Assembly (NCBI GenBank): GCA_946621465.1
Contig: CAMOOO010000007.1
Coordinates: forward strand, 1 to 64,000
From: an uncultured Clostridia bacterium
GTDB lineage: Bacteria; Bacillota; Clostridia; Christensenellales; DTU072
Length of the DNA: 64,000 nucleotides
Reading direction: 5' to 3'
Both the position numbers and the translations under genes were made by a program. This document shows positions 45,060 to 54,814 of this stretch, in pieces. The notes under the pieces were generated by a model that had not been told where the DNA came from, did not search any database, and saw only the letters and a program-made list of their open reading frames with translations. Numbering within the stretch: position 1 is the first letter of the stretch; each line of letters opens with the position of its first letter.

Positions 45060-45929
45060 ATGAAAGGAATCATCTTAGCCGGAGGAAAAGGAACTCGTTT
45101 GTACCCAATGACAAAAGCTATTTCTAAACAGCTTTTGCCTATTTATGACAAGCCGCTGATTTACTATCCACTCTCCATTCTGCTCCTTGCGGGCATTAAA
45201 GAGATACTGATTATTTCTACGCCGGAAGATACTCCTTTGTATGAGAGACTGCTTGGTGATGGAAAGCGGATTGGCGTTTCTTTTTCCTATAAGGTACAGG
45301 ATAAACCACGTGGACTTGCTGATGCGTTTATCCTGGGAGAAGAATTCATTGGTGACGATAACGTATGTTTGGTACTCGGCGATAACGTCTTTTTCGGACA
45401 AGACATGACGAGGGTCTTACGTAAGGCGATGGAGAGAAAGGACGGCGCGACGATTTTCGGCTATCCGGTCAAGGATGCACGTGCGTTTGGCGTGGTGGAA
45501 TTCGATAAAGATCACAATGTGCTTTCCATTGAGGAGAAACCGCAAAAACCGAAGTCCAACTATGCGGTTCCGGGGTTGTATTTCTACGATAACAAAGTCG
45601 TGGAGATTGCAAAGAACGTTGAACCCTCTTCTCGCGGGGAGATAGAAATTACCGCCGTCAACAACGCATACCTAACGACAGGCGAACTGAAAGTGGAACT
45701 TCTCGGACGCGGAATGGCATGGCTTGATACCGGAACACCGGATGGAATGTTAAAAGCAGCCGAGTTTGTCGAGGCGGTACAAGATAGACAGGGCTTCTAC
45801 GTTTCGTGCATTGAAGAAATCGCATGGCGTAGAGGTTTTATTACAACCGCACAATTACGAGCATTGGGCGAGGAACTGGACTCTACCGATTACGGGAAAT
45901 ACTTGCTCGCTCTTGCGGAGGAAAAATGA
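45060..45929 (+). CDS. rfbA: Glucose-1-phosphate thymidylyltransferase
   Basis: A 289-residue enzyme that makes dTDP-glucose. The signature [22 protein letters not shown] covers the N-terminal loop, followed by [27 protein letters not shown], and [20 protein letters not shown]. It is full length for RmlA/RfbA. AAAGGAG lies 14 nt before the ATG, rather far. Translation is coupled to rfbB by a 4-base overlap. The product feeds RfbB, and because rmlC and rmlD are not in the window the pathway probably branches to an amino sugar rather than rhamnose. Confidence 0.96.
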   Translation: MKGIILAGGKGTRLYPMTKAISKQLLPIYDKPLIYYPLSILLLAGIKEILIISTPEDTPLYERLLGDGKRIGVSFSYKVQDKPRGLADAFILGEEFIGDDNVCLVLGDNVFFGQDMTRVLRKAMERKDGATIFGYPVKDARAFGVVEFDKDHNVLSIEEKPQKPKSNYAVPGLYFYDNKVVEIAKNVEPSSRGEIEITAVNNAYLTTGELKVELLGRGMAWLDTGTPDGMLKAAEFVEAVQDRQGFYVSCIEEIAWRRGFITTAQLRALGEELDSTDYGKYLLALAEEK

Positions 45930-46951
45930 AAAAGACCATTTTAGTGACGGGTGGAGCCGGATTCATCGGTTCAAACTTTGTTTATTTGCTATTGGAAGAA
46001 AGACGGGATTGGAAGGTTGTTTGTGTCGACGCATTAACCTATGCAGCTAACTTTCATACCCTGAATGATGCACTAAAGAATCCCAATTTCGTCTTTTATA
46101 AAGAGGATATCCGTAATCGAGAAGGTATCTTTGCTATCTTCGAGAAAGAACATCCCGATATTGTGGTTAACTTCGCTGCTGAGTCGCACGTAGACAGAAG
46201 CATCGAGAATCCGGGTATCTTCTTAGAAACCAATATTATTGGAACGCAAGTCATGATGGATGCTTGCCGGAAGTACGGGGTGGAGCGATTCCACCAAGTG
46301 GGTACGGATGAAGTATACGGTGATCTTCCACTGGATCGTCCCGATTTGTTTTTCCACGAAGATACGCCCATTCATACGTCGTCACCATACAGCACATCAA
46401 AAGCTAGCGCCGATTTGCTCGTTTTGGCGTATCATAGAACTTATGGTTTACCGGTGACGATCTCTCGTTGTTCCAACAACTATGGGCCTTACCAGTTTCC
46501 GGAAAAGTTGATACCGCTGATGATCAACAACGCAAGCCACGACAAACCCCTTCCCGTCTACGGACAAGGTTTAAACGTGCGTGACTGGTTGTACGTCAAG
46601 GATCACTGCTACGGTATCTTAGCGGTACTGGAAAAGGGAAAAGTTGGGGAAGTGTATAACTTGGGCGGACACAACGAAAAAGCCAATATCGACATCGTTA
46701 AAATCATATTGAAAGAGTTAAACAAGCCGGAAAGTCTCATTACTTTCGTTACGGATAGAAAAGGCCACGATCAACGCTATGCTATCGACCCCTCTAAGGC
46801 AATGAAGGAATTGGGTTGGGCACCGACAATTATGTTTGCCGACGGTATCAAACTGACAATTGACTGGTACAAAAACCATATGGACTGGATGGACGAATGC
46901 ACGAGCGGCGCATATACAAAATACTACGAAAAAATGTACGGGAACAGATAG
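45926..46951 (+). CDS. rfbB: dTDP-glucose 4,6-dehydratase
   Basis: A 341-residue extended SDR enzyme that converts dTDP-glucose to dTDP-4-keto-6-deoxyglucose. It shows [12 protein letters not shown] (7-18) for [28 protein letters not shown] (the catalytic Asp/Glu region of dehydratases), the YSTSKASAD Tyr-x3-Lys motif, and [19 protein letters not shown]. It overlaps rfbA by 4 bases. The keto sugar is the expected substrate of the VioA-like aminotransferase at 43433. Confidence 0.96.
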   Translation: MKKTILVTGGAGFIGSNFVYLLLEERRDWKVVCVDALTYAANFHTLNDALKNPNFVFYKEDIRNREGIFAIFEKEHPDIVVNFAAESHVDRSIENPGIFLETNIIGTQVMMDACRKYGVERFHQVGTDEVYGDLPLDRPDLFFHEDTPIHTSSPYSTSKASADLLVLAYHRTYGLPVTISRCSNNYGPYQFPEKLIPLMINNASHDKPLPVYGQGLNVRDWLYVKDHCYGILAVLEKGKVGEVYNLGGHNEKANIDIVKIILKELNKPESLITFVTDRKGHDQRYAIDPSKAMKELGWAPTIMFADGIKLTIDWYKNHMDWMDECTSGAYTKYYEKMYGNR

Positions 46952-46953
46952 AT

Positions 46954-48018
46954 ATGACAGATAAAATCATCGGAAAAAACATCCTCGTGACCGGCGCGGC
47001 GGGGTTCATCGGGAGCAATCTCGTGATGGAGCTATTGCGGACGGGGAAAAAGAACAAGATCGTCGGATTGGACAATATGAACGACTACTACGACGTTTCG
47101 CTCAAAGAATACCGCCTTGCGGAGATAGAAAAGCTCGCAGCAGGAAAGGATAGCGAGTGGGTTTTTATAAAAGGTAACCTCGCCGACAAGGCGCTTATCG
47201 ACAAACTTTTTGTCGAATATAAGTTTGACATCGTGGTCAACCTGGCGGCGCAGGCGGGCGTGCGGTATTCCATCACCAATCCGGATGTGTACATCGAGAG
47301 CAATATTATCGGTTTTTACAATATTTTAGAAGCGTGTAGAAAGTACCCTGTGGAACACTTGGTCTATGCCAGTTCTTCCAGCGTGTACGGCTCCAATAAG
47401 AAGGTTCCGTACAGTACCGAAGACAAAGTAGACAATCCGGTTTCCCTCTATGCGGCAACCAAAAAGAGTAACGAGCTTCTCGCTCACGCCTACTCGAAAC
47501 TATATAATATCCCCTCAACGGGCTTGCGGTTCTTTACCGTTTACGGACCTGCCGGACGTCCCGATATGGCGTACTTTGGATTTACCAATAAGCTACTGAA
47601 GGGCGAGACGATTAAGATATTCAACTACGGCAATTGCAAGCGCGACTTTACATACGTAGATGATATCATCGAGGGCGTCAAGCGGGTCATGATGAAGGCG
47701 CCGGAGAAGAAAAACGGCGAGGACGGGCTCCCTATACCGCCCTATAAGGTGTACAATATCGGAAATAACAGTCCGGAGAACCTGCTCGATTTCGTCAACA
47801 TTTTGCAAGAAGAATTGATTCGGGCGGGCGTGCTGCCGTCCGATTACGACTTTGAAGCGCATAAAGAATTGGTACCCATGCAACCGGGCGACGTACCGAT
47901 CACCTATGCGGACGTCAGCGAATTAGAAAGAGATTTCGGTTTCAGACCGAAGACAAGTTTACGTGAAGGCTTACGGAAGTTTGCCCAGTGGTATAAAGAA
48001 TTTTATTGCAGAGGATAA
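46954..48018 (+). CDS. UDP-glucuronate 4-epimerase-like enzyme
   Basis: A 354-residue extended SDR protein. It has VTGAAGFIGSNLVMELL, LDNMNDYYDVSLKEYRL, NLAAQAGVRYSITNPDVYI, SSSSVYGSNKKVPYS and YAATKKSNELLAHAYS, plus TGLRFFTVYGPAGRPDMAYF, a combination typical of the UDP-glucuronate 4-epimerase (LpsL/CapI) group. It should interconvert UDP-glucuronate and UDP-galacturonate. It starts 2 nt after rfbB; the longer frame from 46897 overlaps rfbB and is rejected. It is followed by a sugar kinase and a nucleotidyltransferase that may form the same product by salvage. Confidence 0.9.
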   Translation: MTDKIIGKNILVTGAAGFIGSNLVMELLRTGKKNKIVGLDNMNDYYDVSLKEYRLAEIEKLAAGKDSEWVFIKGNLADKALIDKLFVEYKFDIVVNLAAQAGVRYSITNPDVYIESNIIGFYNILEACRKYPVEHLVYASSSSVYGSNKKVPYSTEDKVDNPVSLYAATKKSNELLAHAYSKLYNIPSTGLRFFTVYGPAGRPDMAYFGFTNKLLKGETIKIFNYGNCKRDFTYVDDIIEGVKRVMMKAPEKKNGEDGLPIPPYKVYNIGNNSPENLLDFVNILQEELIRAGVLPSDYDFEAHKELVPMQPGDVPITYADVSELERDFGFRPKTSLREGLRKFAQWYKEFYCRG

Positions 48019-48020
48019 GA

Positions 48021-49193
48021 ATGAAGTGCCAAGAAGTATTCAAAGAGATATATGGTAAAGACCCGACTGATACGGCATTCTGCCCCTATCGTGTTTGCCC
48101 CATCGGCGCGCACAGCGATCACCAGTTAGGGAAAATACTGGGTTTTGCTATCGACAAGGGTATCTACTTTGCATATAAGCCCAAGCAGAACGGTGTTGTC
48201 GAGATCACCTCGTTGCAATTCGACAAGCGCGCACAGTGGCATATTATGAGTACGCCTAAAGTCAAAGAAAACGACTGGGCGGATTATCTGCGCGGGGCGA
48301 CCATTGCCCTTGCCAAAAATCATCCGCTTACTGTCGGTATCAGCGGCGTGTTGGAAGGACAGCTACCTATCGGCGGCTTGTCCTCGTCCGCGGCGGTCAT
48401 TATCGTCTTTTTGTCAGCGCTATGCAAAGTCAATAATATCACGCTGACCGGACGGGAAATGATCGATACGGCGCTGGCTGCCGAAAACAAATACGTTGGC
48501 GTGTCTTGCGGCAAGCTCGATCAGTCATGCGAAGTATTTTGCAAGAAAGACCATATCCTGTACCTTGACACCAAAGACGACAGCTATGAGCTGATCCCGA
48601 CGAATCCTGAACTGAAGCCTTACAAGATAGCTATCTTCTTCTCCGGTATCGAGCGCACTCTCGCCGGGTCGGCGTTCAATATGCGCGTGGACGAATGCAG
48701 AAGCGCCGGATATGCGTTGAAAGCCTTTTCCGGAATGCAATACGGCAAGTTCAACGAAACGAATTTGCGCGACGTGCCGCGCGAAATTTACGATCAATAC
48801 AAAGATAAACTTCCCGAAAACTGGCGTAAGCGTGCAGAACACTGGTACACCGAATTCGAGCGGGTACAAAAAGGCGCGGAAGCATGGAGAAACGGAGATA
48901 TTGATACCTTCGGGAAACTCATTTTCCAAAGCGGTAATTCATCCATATATAATTATGAGACGGGTTCGCCCGAACTCAAAAAGCTCTACGAGCTTATGAC
49001 AGAGACTGAAGGCATCTACGGCGGACGGTTCAGCGGCGCAGGATTTAAGGGTTGCTGTATGGCGCTCATCGACCCTGCCTACGAAAAGTCTATCTTAGAA
49101 AAGGTAGAGAAAGACTACTTGGCGGCGTTTCCCCATCTGAGGGGTAAATACTCCGCCTATATCTGTGAGAGCGCGGACGGGGTGAATCTATGA
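48021..49193 (+). CDS. Galactokinase-like GHMP sugar kinase
   Basis: A 390-residue GHMP kinase. The N-terminal sugar-binding signature reads RVCPIGAHSDHQ (24-35) where galactokinase has RVNLIGEHTDY-like sequence. The ATP loop is LPIGGLSSSAA (115-125), and motif III is GRFSGAGFKGCCMAL. The altered signature, and its place after a UDP-glucuronate 4-epimerase and before a nucleotidyltransferase, argue for a galacturonokinase or a related sugar-1-kinase rather than plain GalK. AGAGGA lies 6 nt before the ATG. It overlaps the next gene by 4 bases. Confidence 0.85.
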   Translation: MKCQEVFKEIYGKDPTDTAFCPYRVCPIGAHSDHQLGKILGFAIDKGIYFAYKPKQNGVVEITSLQFDKRAQWHIMSTPKVKENDWADYLRGATIALAKNHPLTVGISGVLEGQLPIGGLSSSAAVIIVFLSALCKVNNITLTGREMIDTALAAENKYVGVSCGKLDQSCEVFCKKDHILYLDTKDDSYELIPTNPELKPYKIAIFFSGIERTLAGSAFNMRVDECRSAGYALKAFSGMQYGKFNETNLRDVPREIYDQYKDKLPENWRKRAEHWYTEFERVQKGAEAWRNGDIDTFGKLIFQSGNSSIYNYETGSPELKKLYELMTETEGIYGGRFSGAGFKGCCMALIDPAYEKSILEKVEKDYLAAFPHLRGKYSAYICESADGVNL

Positions 49194-49927
49194 AGTGCCT
49201 GATCCTTGCCGCCGGCTACGCTACAAGGCTTTATCCGCTAACAGAGAACTTTCCCAAACCGCTCTTAAAAGTGGGAGAGAAAACCATTCTCGATTGGCTC
49301 GTTGACGATATAGATACCTCGAAAGAGATAGACGAATATATCGTCATCAGTAATCATAAGTACGCACCGCACTTTGAAGAGTGGGAAAAAACAAAGACTC
49401 AAAAGATAACCGTCGTTGACGATGGCACCTCGACGAACGAAACACGTCTCGGTGCTGTAAAGGATATTCAGTTTGCTATCGAAAAGTTACATCTCAAAGG
49501 CGATATGCTCGTCATCGCCGGGGATAACGTCCTTGACTTCTCATTAGCAAAGTTCGTTTCCTATGCCAAAGAGAAGAACGCACCGTGTATTATGCGCTAC
49601 TACGAAGCGGACGAAAAGAAACTGTTAAAATGCGGCGTTGTTACTATAGACGATACAGATAAAATTCTGAATATGACGGAAAAATCGCCTACTCCCGCCA
49701 CACATTGGTGCACGCCGCCCTTCTATTACTACACCGAAGAAGCGGCAAATATGATCGGACAAGCTATCGAGAACGGTTGCGGTACGGATGCGCCGGGAAG
49801 TTTTATCGCTTGGCTCTGTCAGAAGACGGATACCTACGCTATGGAAATGCCGGGTAGCCGGTATGATATAGGCAACCTCGAAAGCTATCAAAAAGTACAA
49901 AGCCAATACAGCGGTATAAAGAAATAG
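49190..49927 (+). CDS. Sugar-phosphate nucleotidyltransferase
   Basis: A 245-residue NTP-transferase opening MKCLILAAGYATRLYPLTENFPKPLL, with VIAGDNVLDFSLAKF as the metal and product site and MPGSRYDIGNLESYQ at the end, the usual form of small UTP- or CTP-using sugar-1-phosphate nucleotidyltransferases. Coupled by a 4-base overlap to the GHMP kinase, it probably activates the sugar-1-phosphate that the kinase makes. Which nucleotide it uses cannot be read. Confidence 0.88.
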   Translation: MKCLILAAGYATRLYPLTENFPKPLLKVGEKTILDWLVDDIDTSKEIDEYIVISNHKYAPHFEEWEKTKTQKITVVDDGTSTNETRLGAVKDIQFAIEKLHLKGDMLVIAGDNVLDFSLAKFVSYAKEKNAPCIMRYYEADEKKLLKCGVVTIDDTDKILNMTEKSPTPATHWCTPPFYYYTEEAANMIGQAIENGCGTDAPGSFIAWLCQKTDTYAMEMPGSRYDIGNLESYQKVQSQYSGIKK

Positions 49928-49967
49928 TATTTTACTATGGTAATGTAGAGAATCAGTAGTAAGTAAC

Positions 49968-50900
49968 ATGCAGAAAACAAAAGAGCAATTGCGAAAAGAC
50001 CTCGAAAACAAAATCCTCGGCATAGAGCTAATGGTAAAAAGCGCTAAAGAATGTCCTTTAGAAAGCGATGAACGTATTGAGATGTCAAGAAATATTGCCA
50101 ACTCATTAAGGTCGATTTTATATGGAGATGCAAAAAATAATTATTATAATTTAATTAAGAGATGTGGGTTGGATGACAAATTGTTATTCCCTTGCTATGA
50201 TATAAAAAATAGTTTTAATTTATTTGCTAATTATAACCTATTATCATTTCAAATAAAGAATAAAGATGTATCAGTTATCATTAATGATGACGTATATAGA
50301 GATAAAGTTTTTTATTCATTTTATTTAACATTTGATTCATGGTTGAATGAAATTATAATTGATACAAAAACAAAAAATATTGAACCTATTTCAAGGATAT
50401 TGCTTATAAAGATTATCTCAGACACTCAAGGTGCTCACGTAGATAATGAGGTGGAAAATCATGTCTATGAAATGTCAAAGACCGATTTATTACCCATACA
50501 TGTTGAAGATGGAGTTCCAGAGCCAGTTGATTTGGAAGCAAAAGCCTCTTCTATTATTGCTGAAACAATAATTGCAATAGCGGAAGAGTTACTTATATCA
50601 TTTCGTAAATTTAATAATACAAAAATTAGCCTTTTTAGTATTGAAAAATATCAAGGGGCAATTCATTTTTTTCCTTGTTCAGATAGACGTTTCAGACTAT
50701 ATAAGTTTTCGATAGTACATGAAAATTCAAAAACATATAATTCAAATAGTCACTTTGAGTGTTCAATATACTGTAATACTGCACACTCCTATCATATTAA
50801 AACATCTCATATGAATTACTATTCTTGCATTTTGGATGCTAAGAAAATAGCCGAAGGAGAGTTGTTAGGTAAATCATTATATGGGAGTTATAATTACTAA
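49968..50900 (+). CDS. Hypothetical protein with a GAHVD motif
   Basis: A 310-residue soluble protein I do not recognise. The first 40 codons have mixed composition; the rest is strongly AT-rich, unlike the nucleotide-sugar genes before it. A stretch LLIKIISDTQGAHVDNEVENHV (about 145-166) resembles a short motif that recurs in uncharacterised bacterial proteins. There is no signal peptide or membrane helix. It is the last gene of the locus, 40 nt after the nucleotidyltransferase, and may be an unrelated insertion. Confidence 0.7.
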   Translation: MQKTKEQLRKDLENKILGIELMVKSAKECPLESDERIEMSRNIANSLRSILYGDAKNNYYNLIKRCGLDDKLLFPCYDIKNSFNLFANYNLLSFQIKNKDVSVIINDDVYRDKVFYSFYLTFDSWLNEIIIDTKTKNIEPISRILLIKIISDTQGAHVDNEVENHVYEMSKTDLLPIHVEDGVPEPVDLEAKASSIIAETIIAIAEELLISFRKFNNTKISLFSIEKYQGAIHFFPCSDRRFRLYKFSIVHENSKTYNSNSHFECSIYCNTAHSYHIKTSHMNYYSCILDAKKIAEGELLGKSLYGSYNY

Positions 50901-51068
50901 AAATTATAGACATTAATGATTGCAATCTAGGAATTTACAATTGATAAAATGAAGAAAAGATTCGGTGCATAATATGTTTAAATTCAACTACAAAAGCTAT
51001 AAAGTGTCGACATCCTTTATGTAAATTGTCAAGGTATAACGTAAAATACAATCTATGTTTTCATATCA

Positions 51069-51108
51069 AAAACAGCCCGAAACCATCGGTTCCGGGCTGT
51101 TTTAAATT
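51069..51108. terminator. Bidirectional terminator between convergent operons
   Basis: Eleven-bp stem AAAACAGCCCG/CGGGCTGTTTT (51069-51079 with 51093-51103). It can end both the plus-strand polysaccharide locus and the minus-strand redox operon. The DNA at 50901-51068 shows nothing else. Confidence 0.85.
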
Positions 51109-51128
51109 TGGATTGAGATTGAGATTTA

Positions 51129-52328
51129 TTAGTGCGCCGGGGGGACGTCGATGGTGACATCCGTCAGGGGGAAGGAGCAGCAGGGGTGGATGTATCCGAA
51201 CTTTTTGTCGGCTAGGCGTCTGCCATCTACAGAGGCAGGGATATAGACTTTGCCGGAAAGGAGCTGGGAATGGCACCAACCGCATCTGCCGCTACGGCAG
51301 TCGGAGGGCGGATTGAGTCCGGCGGCTTCCATGGCGCGGAGAAGAGTGGTGTCGGCGGTACATTTAATTACCGTTTCCTTGCCGCACATACGGACGGTGA
51401 TATTGTATTCCTCTCCGATGATACCGGTATAGTCGGCGTTCTTTTCGGGGTGGAAATATTCGCCGAAGAGTTCGTGGCGGACGAATTTCCGACGGATATT
51501 CAGTTTCTCGATCTCTTTGTCGGCAAAGTTATACATAGCTTGCGGTCCGCACATAAAGATGGAGTACTCCCCTTCCGGCGCGTATTTTTTGATAAGCTCG
51601 GCGGTGATAAAGCCGCTTTCACAGCCCTCTTTTTCTTCGTTGCTCAGTACGTTGACAAGTTTAACGCGGGAGCATTTCTTTGCCATTTCGGCAATCTCGT
51701 CACTGAACACGGCGTCAGAGAGGGTGCGACTGCCGTACAGGAGAACGAGGGAGCATTTTTCATCCCCTTCGGTAATCGCCTTTGCCAAGGAGCGGAAAGG
51801 TGTGATACCGCTACCGCCGGCAATACCGATGATGGTCTGGGCGTCGCGGAGCCTTTCGTAGGTGAAATCACCAAGGGGCGCGGAGGCATCCAATTCCGTT
51901 CCGACGGTGAAGTTATCGAGGATGTAACCGGAAACGATACCGCCGTCCACACGTTTTACTGTGATCATGTATTCGCCGTTTAACGTATCGCGCGGAGAAG
52001 AGGCAATGGAGTAGGGACGGCAAAATCTCACACCGTCGATAACCACCGCTATACTGAGGTATTGTCCTGCGGAAAACCATGCGAGTTTTTCCGTACCCTT
52101 CTCTGTATTAGGCGCCAAAACAATGCTCTTCATGTCTGTGCCATAAGGTATGATCTTTGCTACCTTCAGGTGCTGGACGTTCGGGTGAAGGGCGCGGGCG
52201 AGGTAATTGGGATGATAGGAATAGAGGTCGCGGGCGGGAGCGTCGGAGGCTTTGTTTACCGCCTTTAATCTGCTGCTTACCACTTTCATCAGCGCCATGC
52301 GGCTGAGCTTTTTGATATTCGATTTCAT
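51129..52328 (-). CDS. Ferredoxin-NAD(P)H reductase-like protein with 2Fe-2S domain
   Basis: A 399-residue soluble oxidoreductase. The order is a short helical N-terminus, an FAD-binding FNR domain (about 55-155, with RPYSIASSP), an NAD-binding domain (about 160-275, with GIAGGSGITPFRSLAKAI and FMCGPQAMY), and a C-terminal plant-type ferredoxin (DCRSGRCGWC, then a distant C in HPCCSFP). It should pass hydride electrons from NAD(P)H to a partner one at a time. It lies 2 nt after the phytoene-desaturase-like gene, its likely partner. GGAGG precedes the ATG within that gene's end. Confidence 0.9.
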   Translation of the reverse strand: MKSNIKKLSRMALMKVVSSRLKAVNKASDAPARDLYSYHPNYLARALHPNVQHLKVAKIIPYGTDMKSIVLAPNTEKGTEKLAWFSAGQYLSIAVVIDGVRFCRPYSIASSPRDTLNGEYMITVKRVDGGIVSGYILDNFTVGTELDASAPLGDFTYERLRDAQTIIGIAGGSGITPFRSLAKAITEGDEKCSLVLLYGSRTLSDAVFSDEIAEMAKKCSRVKLVNVLSNEEKEGCESGFITAELIKKYAPEGEYSIFMCGPQAMYNFADKEIEKLNIRRKFVRHELFGEYFHPEKNADYTGIIGEEYNITVRMCGKETVIKCTADTTLLRAMEAAGLNPPSDCRSGRCGWCHSQLLSGKVYIPASVDGRRLADKKFGYIHPCCSFPLTDVTIDVPPAH

Positions 52329-52330
52329 GA

Positions 52331-53842
52331 CTATTTGCCCTCCTTCAGTTCTTTTATCGTGTCCTGTCCGGCTTTGTCGCCCGTGATGTATCCGGACGGG
52401 AAACCGTCGCCGCGGGTGTGGTGTCCGCCGCAGAATTTGAGGTTCTTGATATTGTACTCCATCGGCTCCATAACGATCCTGCCGATGATGTTATCCCATT
52501 CTTCGCTTGCGTAGCCGTAAATTGCGCCGTCCGGGGTCCCTAAGTATCTGGCAAAGGTGACCGGAGTCGCAATAACAATCTCTTCTATATGCGGCATGAT
52601 AGAAACGCCGATGGTCTTTTCGTAGTCGCGGATATACCTTTCCGCAATAGCGTTTTTGTACTCTTTGTAGTCCTCCGGCTTCAGATCCTCGGGCAGATCT
52701 CCCGGCATACTGAGGATGGTGAAAAAGAGGGTGCAGGTACCTTTGGGCGAGGACTCGGGGAGGAATTTATTGAGGCAGTTGACTACGTACATACCGTAAT
52801 CGTTACGACTGTTGAACTGCACGCGAGAGTCGTTGTCGTTTGCGATAAAGGTGCTGTAATCGTTTATACCCAGTTCTTCCATCGAGCAATCCAGTCCCAA
52901 ATAGATGGTATCAAAAGTCATACCCATTTTACGCGCGTTAGCTAGTTTCTTCATGCGGCGCGGAAGTTTTTTCGGATTAGCGGTACGGTTAATAACGTTA
53001 GAGGGCATGATGTTGGAAATGATCTTTTTGGCGTATAACTTTTCACCGTTTGCTACCACGCCTATCGCCGCCCCCTTCTCGTCGAACAAAAACTCGGTGA
53101 CTTCGCTATTGTACCTGATTTCTCCGCCAAAGGACATAAAGGCTTTGGCAAGGGATAGGGACAGTTCGTGAGATCTATTATAGGGCATGGAGGGTTTAAC
53201 CTGCATATATGCCGTAAGAAGGCTGATATAATGCAGTGCGTTAAGATCGTCCGCCGGAACGCCCAGGTACCCCCAGTAGGTATTGAGAATGCTGCGCGCC
53301 TTTTCCGGAATGCCGAGAGCGATCTCCACTTCTTCTATGCTGTGAGAGGCCACCCTCATAAAGTCCCCGTATTTGGACATCAGCGTGAACGGATTCATCT
53401 TGCCGTCCGCCATGTATTTTTGCGCGGCGTCAATGTTTTTTATAAGGTCGAGGAGTTTTTCCACCTTATCCCGACAACCGGGTACCGCCTGTTCCATGTC
53501 GTCCAAAAATCTCTCTTTTCCGGCATGAAGGACTACGTCGTACCCGTCCTTGCCTTTTGAAATGGTGCGGAAAAGGGTATCCTCGTACGCCAGTTCCACA
53601 CGAGCGCCGAGGCGCGTAAAAATCTCTTTGGACGATTCCAGTTCCTCCGAGGTGCTTTCATCGCAAAGTTCGTGCAACGCCGTCTCGAACTCAAACCGTC
53701 CGCGGACGAAACTCGTTGCGCATCCGCCGGGGAGATTGTGCTTTTCCAAAAGAAGCACTTTGTACCCCTCTTTGGCAACGTCCGCAGCGGCAACCAAACC
53801 GCCGTTTCCCGCGCCAACAACAATGACGTCAAATTGTTCCAT
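52331..53842 (-). CDS. Phytoene desaturase-like FAD-dependent oxidoreductase
   Basis: A 503-residue flavoprotein of the carotenoid desaturase / retinol saturase group. It has a dinucleotide fold GAGNGGLVAAADVAKEGYKVLLLEKHNLPGG at 11-41 and a C-terminal GGHHTRGDGFPSGYITGDKAGQ. The substrate is probably a lipid-like or polyene compound, but no other carotenoid genes are nearby. Another reading is a reductase fed by the FNR-type protein encoded 2 nt downstream. AAGGAG lies 8 nt before the ATG. Confidence 0.85.
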   Translation of the reverse strand: MEQFDVIVVGAGNGGLVAAADVAKEGYKVLLLEKHNLPGGCATSFVRGRFEFETALHELCDESTSEELESSKEIFTRLGARVELAYEDTLFRTISKGKDGYDVVLHAGKERFLDDMEQAVPGCRDKVEKLLDLIKNIDAAQKYMADGKMNPFTLMSKYGDFMRVASHSIEEVEIALGIPEKARSILNTYWGYLGVPADDLNALHYISLLTAYMQVKPSMPYNRSHELSLSLAKAFMSFGGEIRYNSEVTEFLFDEKGAAIGVVANGEKLYAKKIISNIMPSNVINRTANPKKLPRRMKKLANARKMGMTFDTIYLGLDCSMEELGINDYSTFIANDNDSRVQFNSRNDYGMYVVNCLNKFLPESSPKGTCTLFFTILSMPGDLPEDLKPEDYKEYKNAIAERYIRDYEKTIGVSIMPHIEEIVIATPVTFARYLGTPDGAIYGYASEEWDNIIGRIVMEPMEYNIKNLKFCGGHHTRGDGFPSGYITGDKAGQDTIKELKEGK

Positions 53843-53982
53843 GTCTTTTACTCCTTATTTTTGTTATATAAAAGTTTTTCTGAAATGCTTACTTGGTTTT
53901 AAAAGTTTCTTCCGTACTATTCTACCATATTTTTATTCGGTTACAAGATGCTACCGAAAACAGAGGACGGCAAACCTGCCGG

Positions 53983-54444
53983 CTATTTGATTTCCTGAAC
54001 GAACGTGTCTATCTGCCGGTCGCTGTTTAGTATCATGCCATCGACGACGGAAGCGTCGGTACTCGCCTTCAAATCTATTTTGGCCCTGCCAAGTCCGCTC
54101 CCTCCGCTCGTTGCCCAAAGTACGATCTCCTTTCCTGAAAAATCATACGTCTCCAAAAAGGTATTGATGATCGTCGGCGCGGTATACCACCAAACGGGGT
54201 ACCCGAGTAATATTCTGTCATAGGCGGACAGGTCCAATTCGTCCTTTATTATTGCCGGTCTGGAGGTTTTATCTTTCATCTCCAACGTGCTTCTTGATTG
54301 TTTATCCATCCAGTTCAGGTCTGCGTCCGTATAGGGGACGGCGGGTTTAATTTCGTAGACGTCGCACCCGAGTTTGCTCGCCAACGTTTTTGCCGCGCGC
54401 GCCGTCGTTCCCGTCGCGCTGAAATAGGCTACCAAGGTCTTCAT
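53983..54444 (-). CDS. Flavodoxin
   Basis: A 153-residue flavodoxin-like FMN protein. The phosphate loop reads YFSATGTTARAA (7-18), followed by DRILLGYPVWWYTAPTIINTFLE and LWATSGGSGLG loops that hold the flavin. It probably shuttles electrons in this redox cluster. The ribosome site AAAGGAG precedes the ATG. It is followed by the phytoene-desaturase-like gene after 140 bp. Confidence 0.92.
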   Translation of the reverse strand: MKTLVAYFSATGTTARAAKTLASKLGCDVYEIKPAVPYTDADLNWMDKQSRSTLEMKDKTSRPAIIKDELDLSAYDRILLGYPVWWYTAPTIINTFLETYDFSGKEIVLWATSGGSGLGRAKIDLKASTDASVVDGMILNSDRQIDTFVQEIK

Positions 54445-54468
54445 TTTTTTACTCTCCTTTTTTATCTC

Positions 54469-54795
54469 TTATTTCTTAATAAACTTTTCATCCGACTGTG
54501 GAGCGTCCGCCGAATAATATCGTTCCGCCGTCATATGAAGGTCGTATTTTTCGCGCAGATCCGTAATGGTTTTCATCATGGGAGAAGCGTGGTGAACGTC
54601 GAGTGCTTCTTGACTGACCCAACTGTCAATAAGAAGAATGGTTTCGGGGTCGTCAAAAGTCCGATAATACTCGTATCGCAGATTGCCGCTTTCTTTCCGT
54701 ATGGCGTCCACCGTGCCGCTTTTTATCATCTCACGCGCGAATTTTTCGGCGTTGCCGCCCGTGCCGGTATACCTGATATTGATCGTTATCTCCAT
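54469..54795 (-). CDS. ABM-domain quinol monooxygenase-like protein
   Basis: A 108-residue dimeric ferredoxin-like fold protein of the antibiotic biosynthesis monooxygenase (YgiN) type: LRYEYYRTFDDPETILLIDSWVSQEALDVHHASP contains the typical E/W/H pattern. Members handle quinones or haem, and many are uncharacterised. It lies 24 nt before the flavodoxin gene and probably shares its transcript. AGGGAG precedes the ATG. Confidence 0.82.
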   Translation of the reverse strand: MEITINIRYTGTGGNAEKFAREMIKSGTVDAIRKESGNLRYEYYRTFDDPETILLIDSWVSQEALDVHHASPMMKTITDLREKYDLHMTAERYYSADAPQSDEKFIKK

Positions 54796-54814
54796 TTTTT
54801 CTCCCTGTCGGCGT

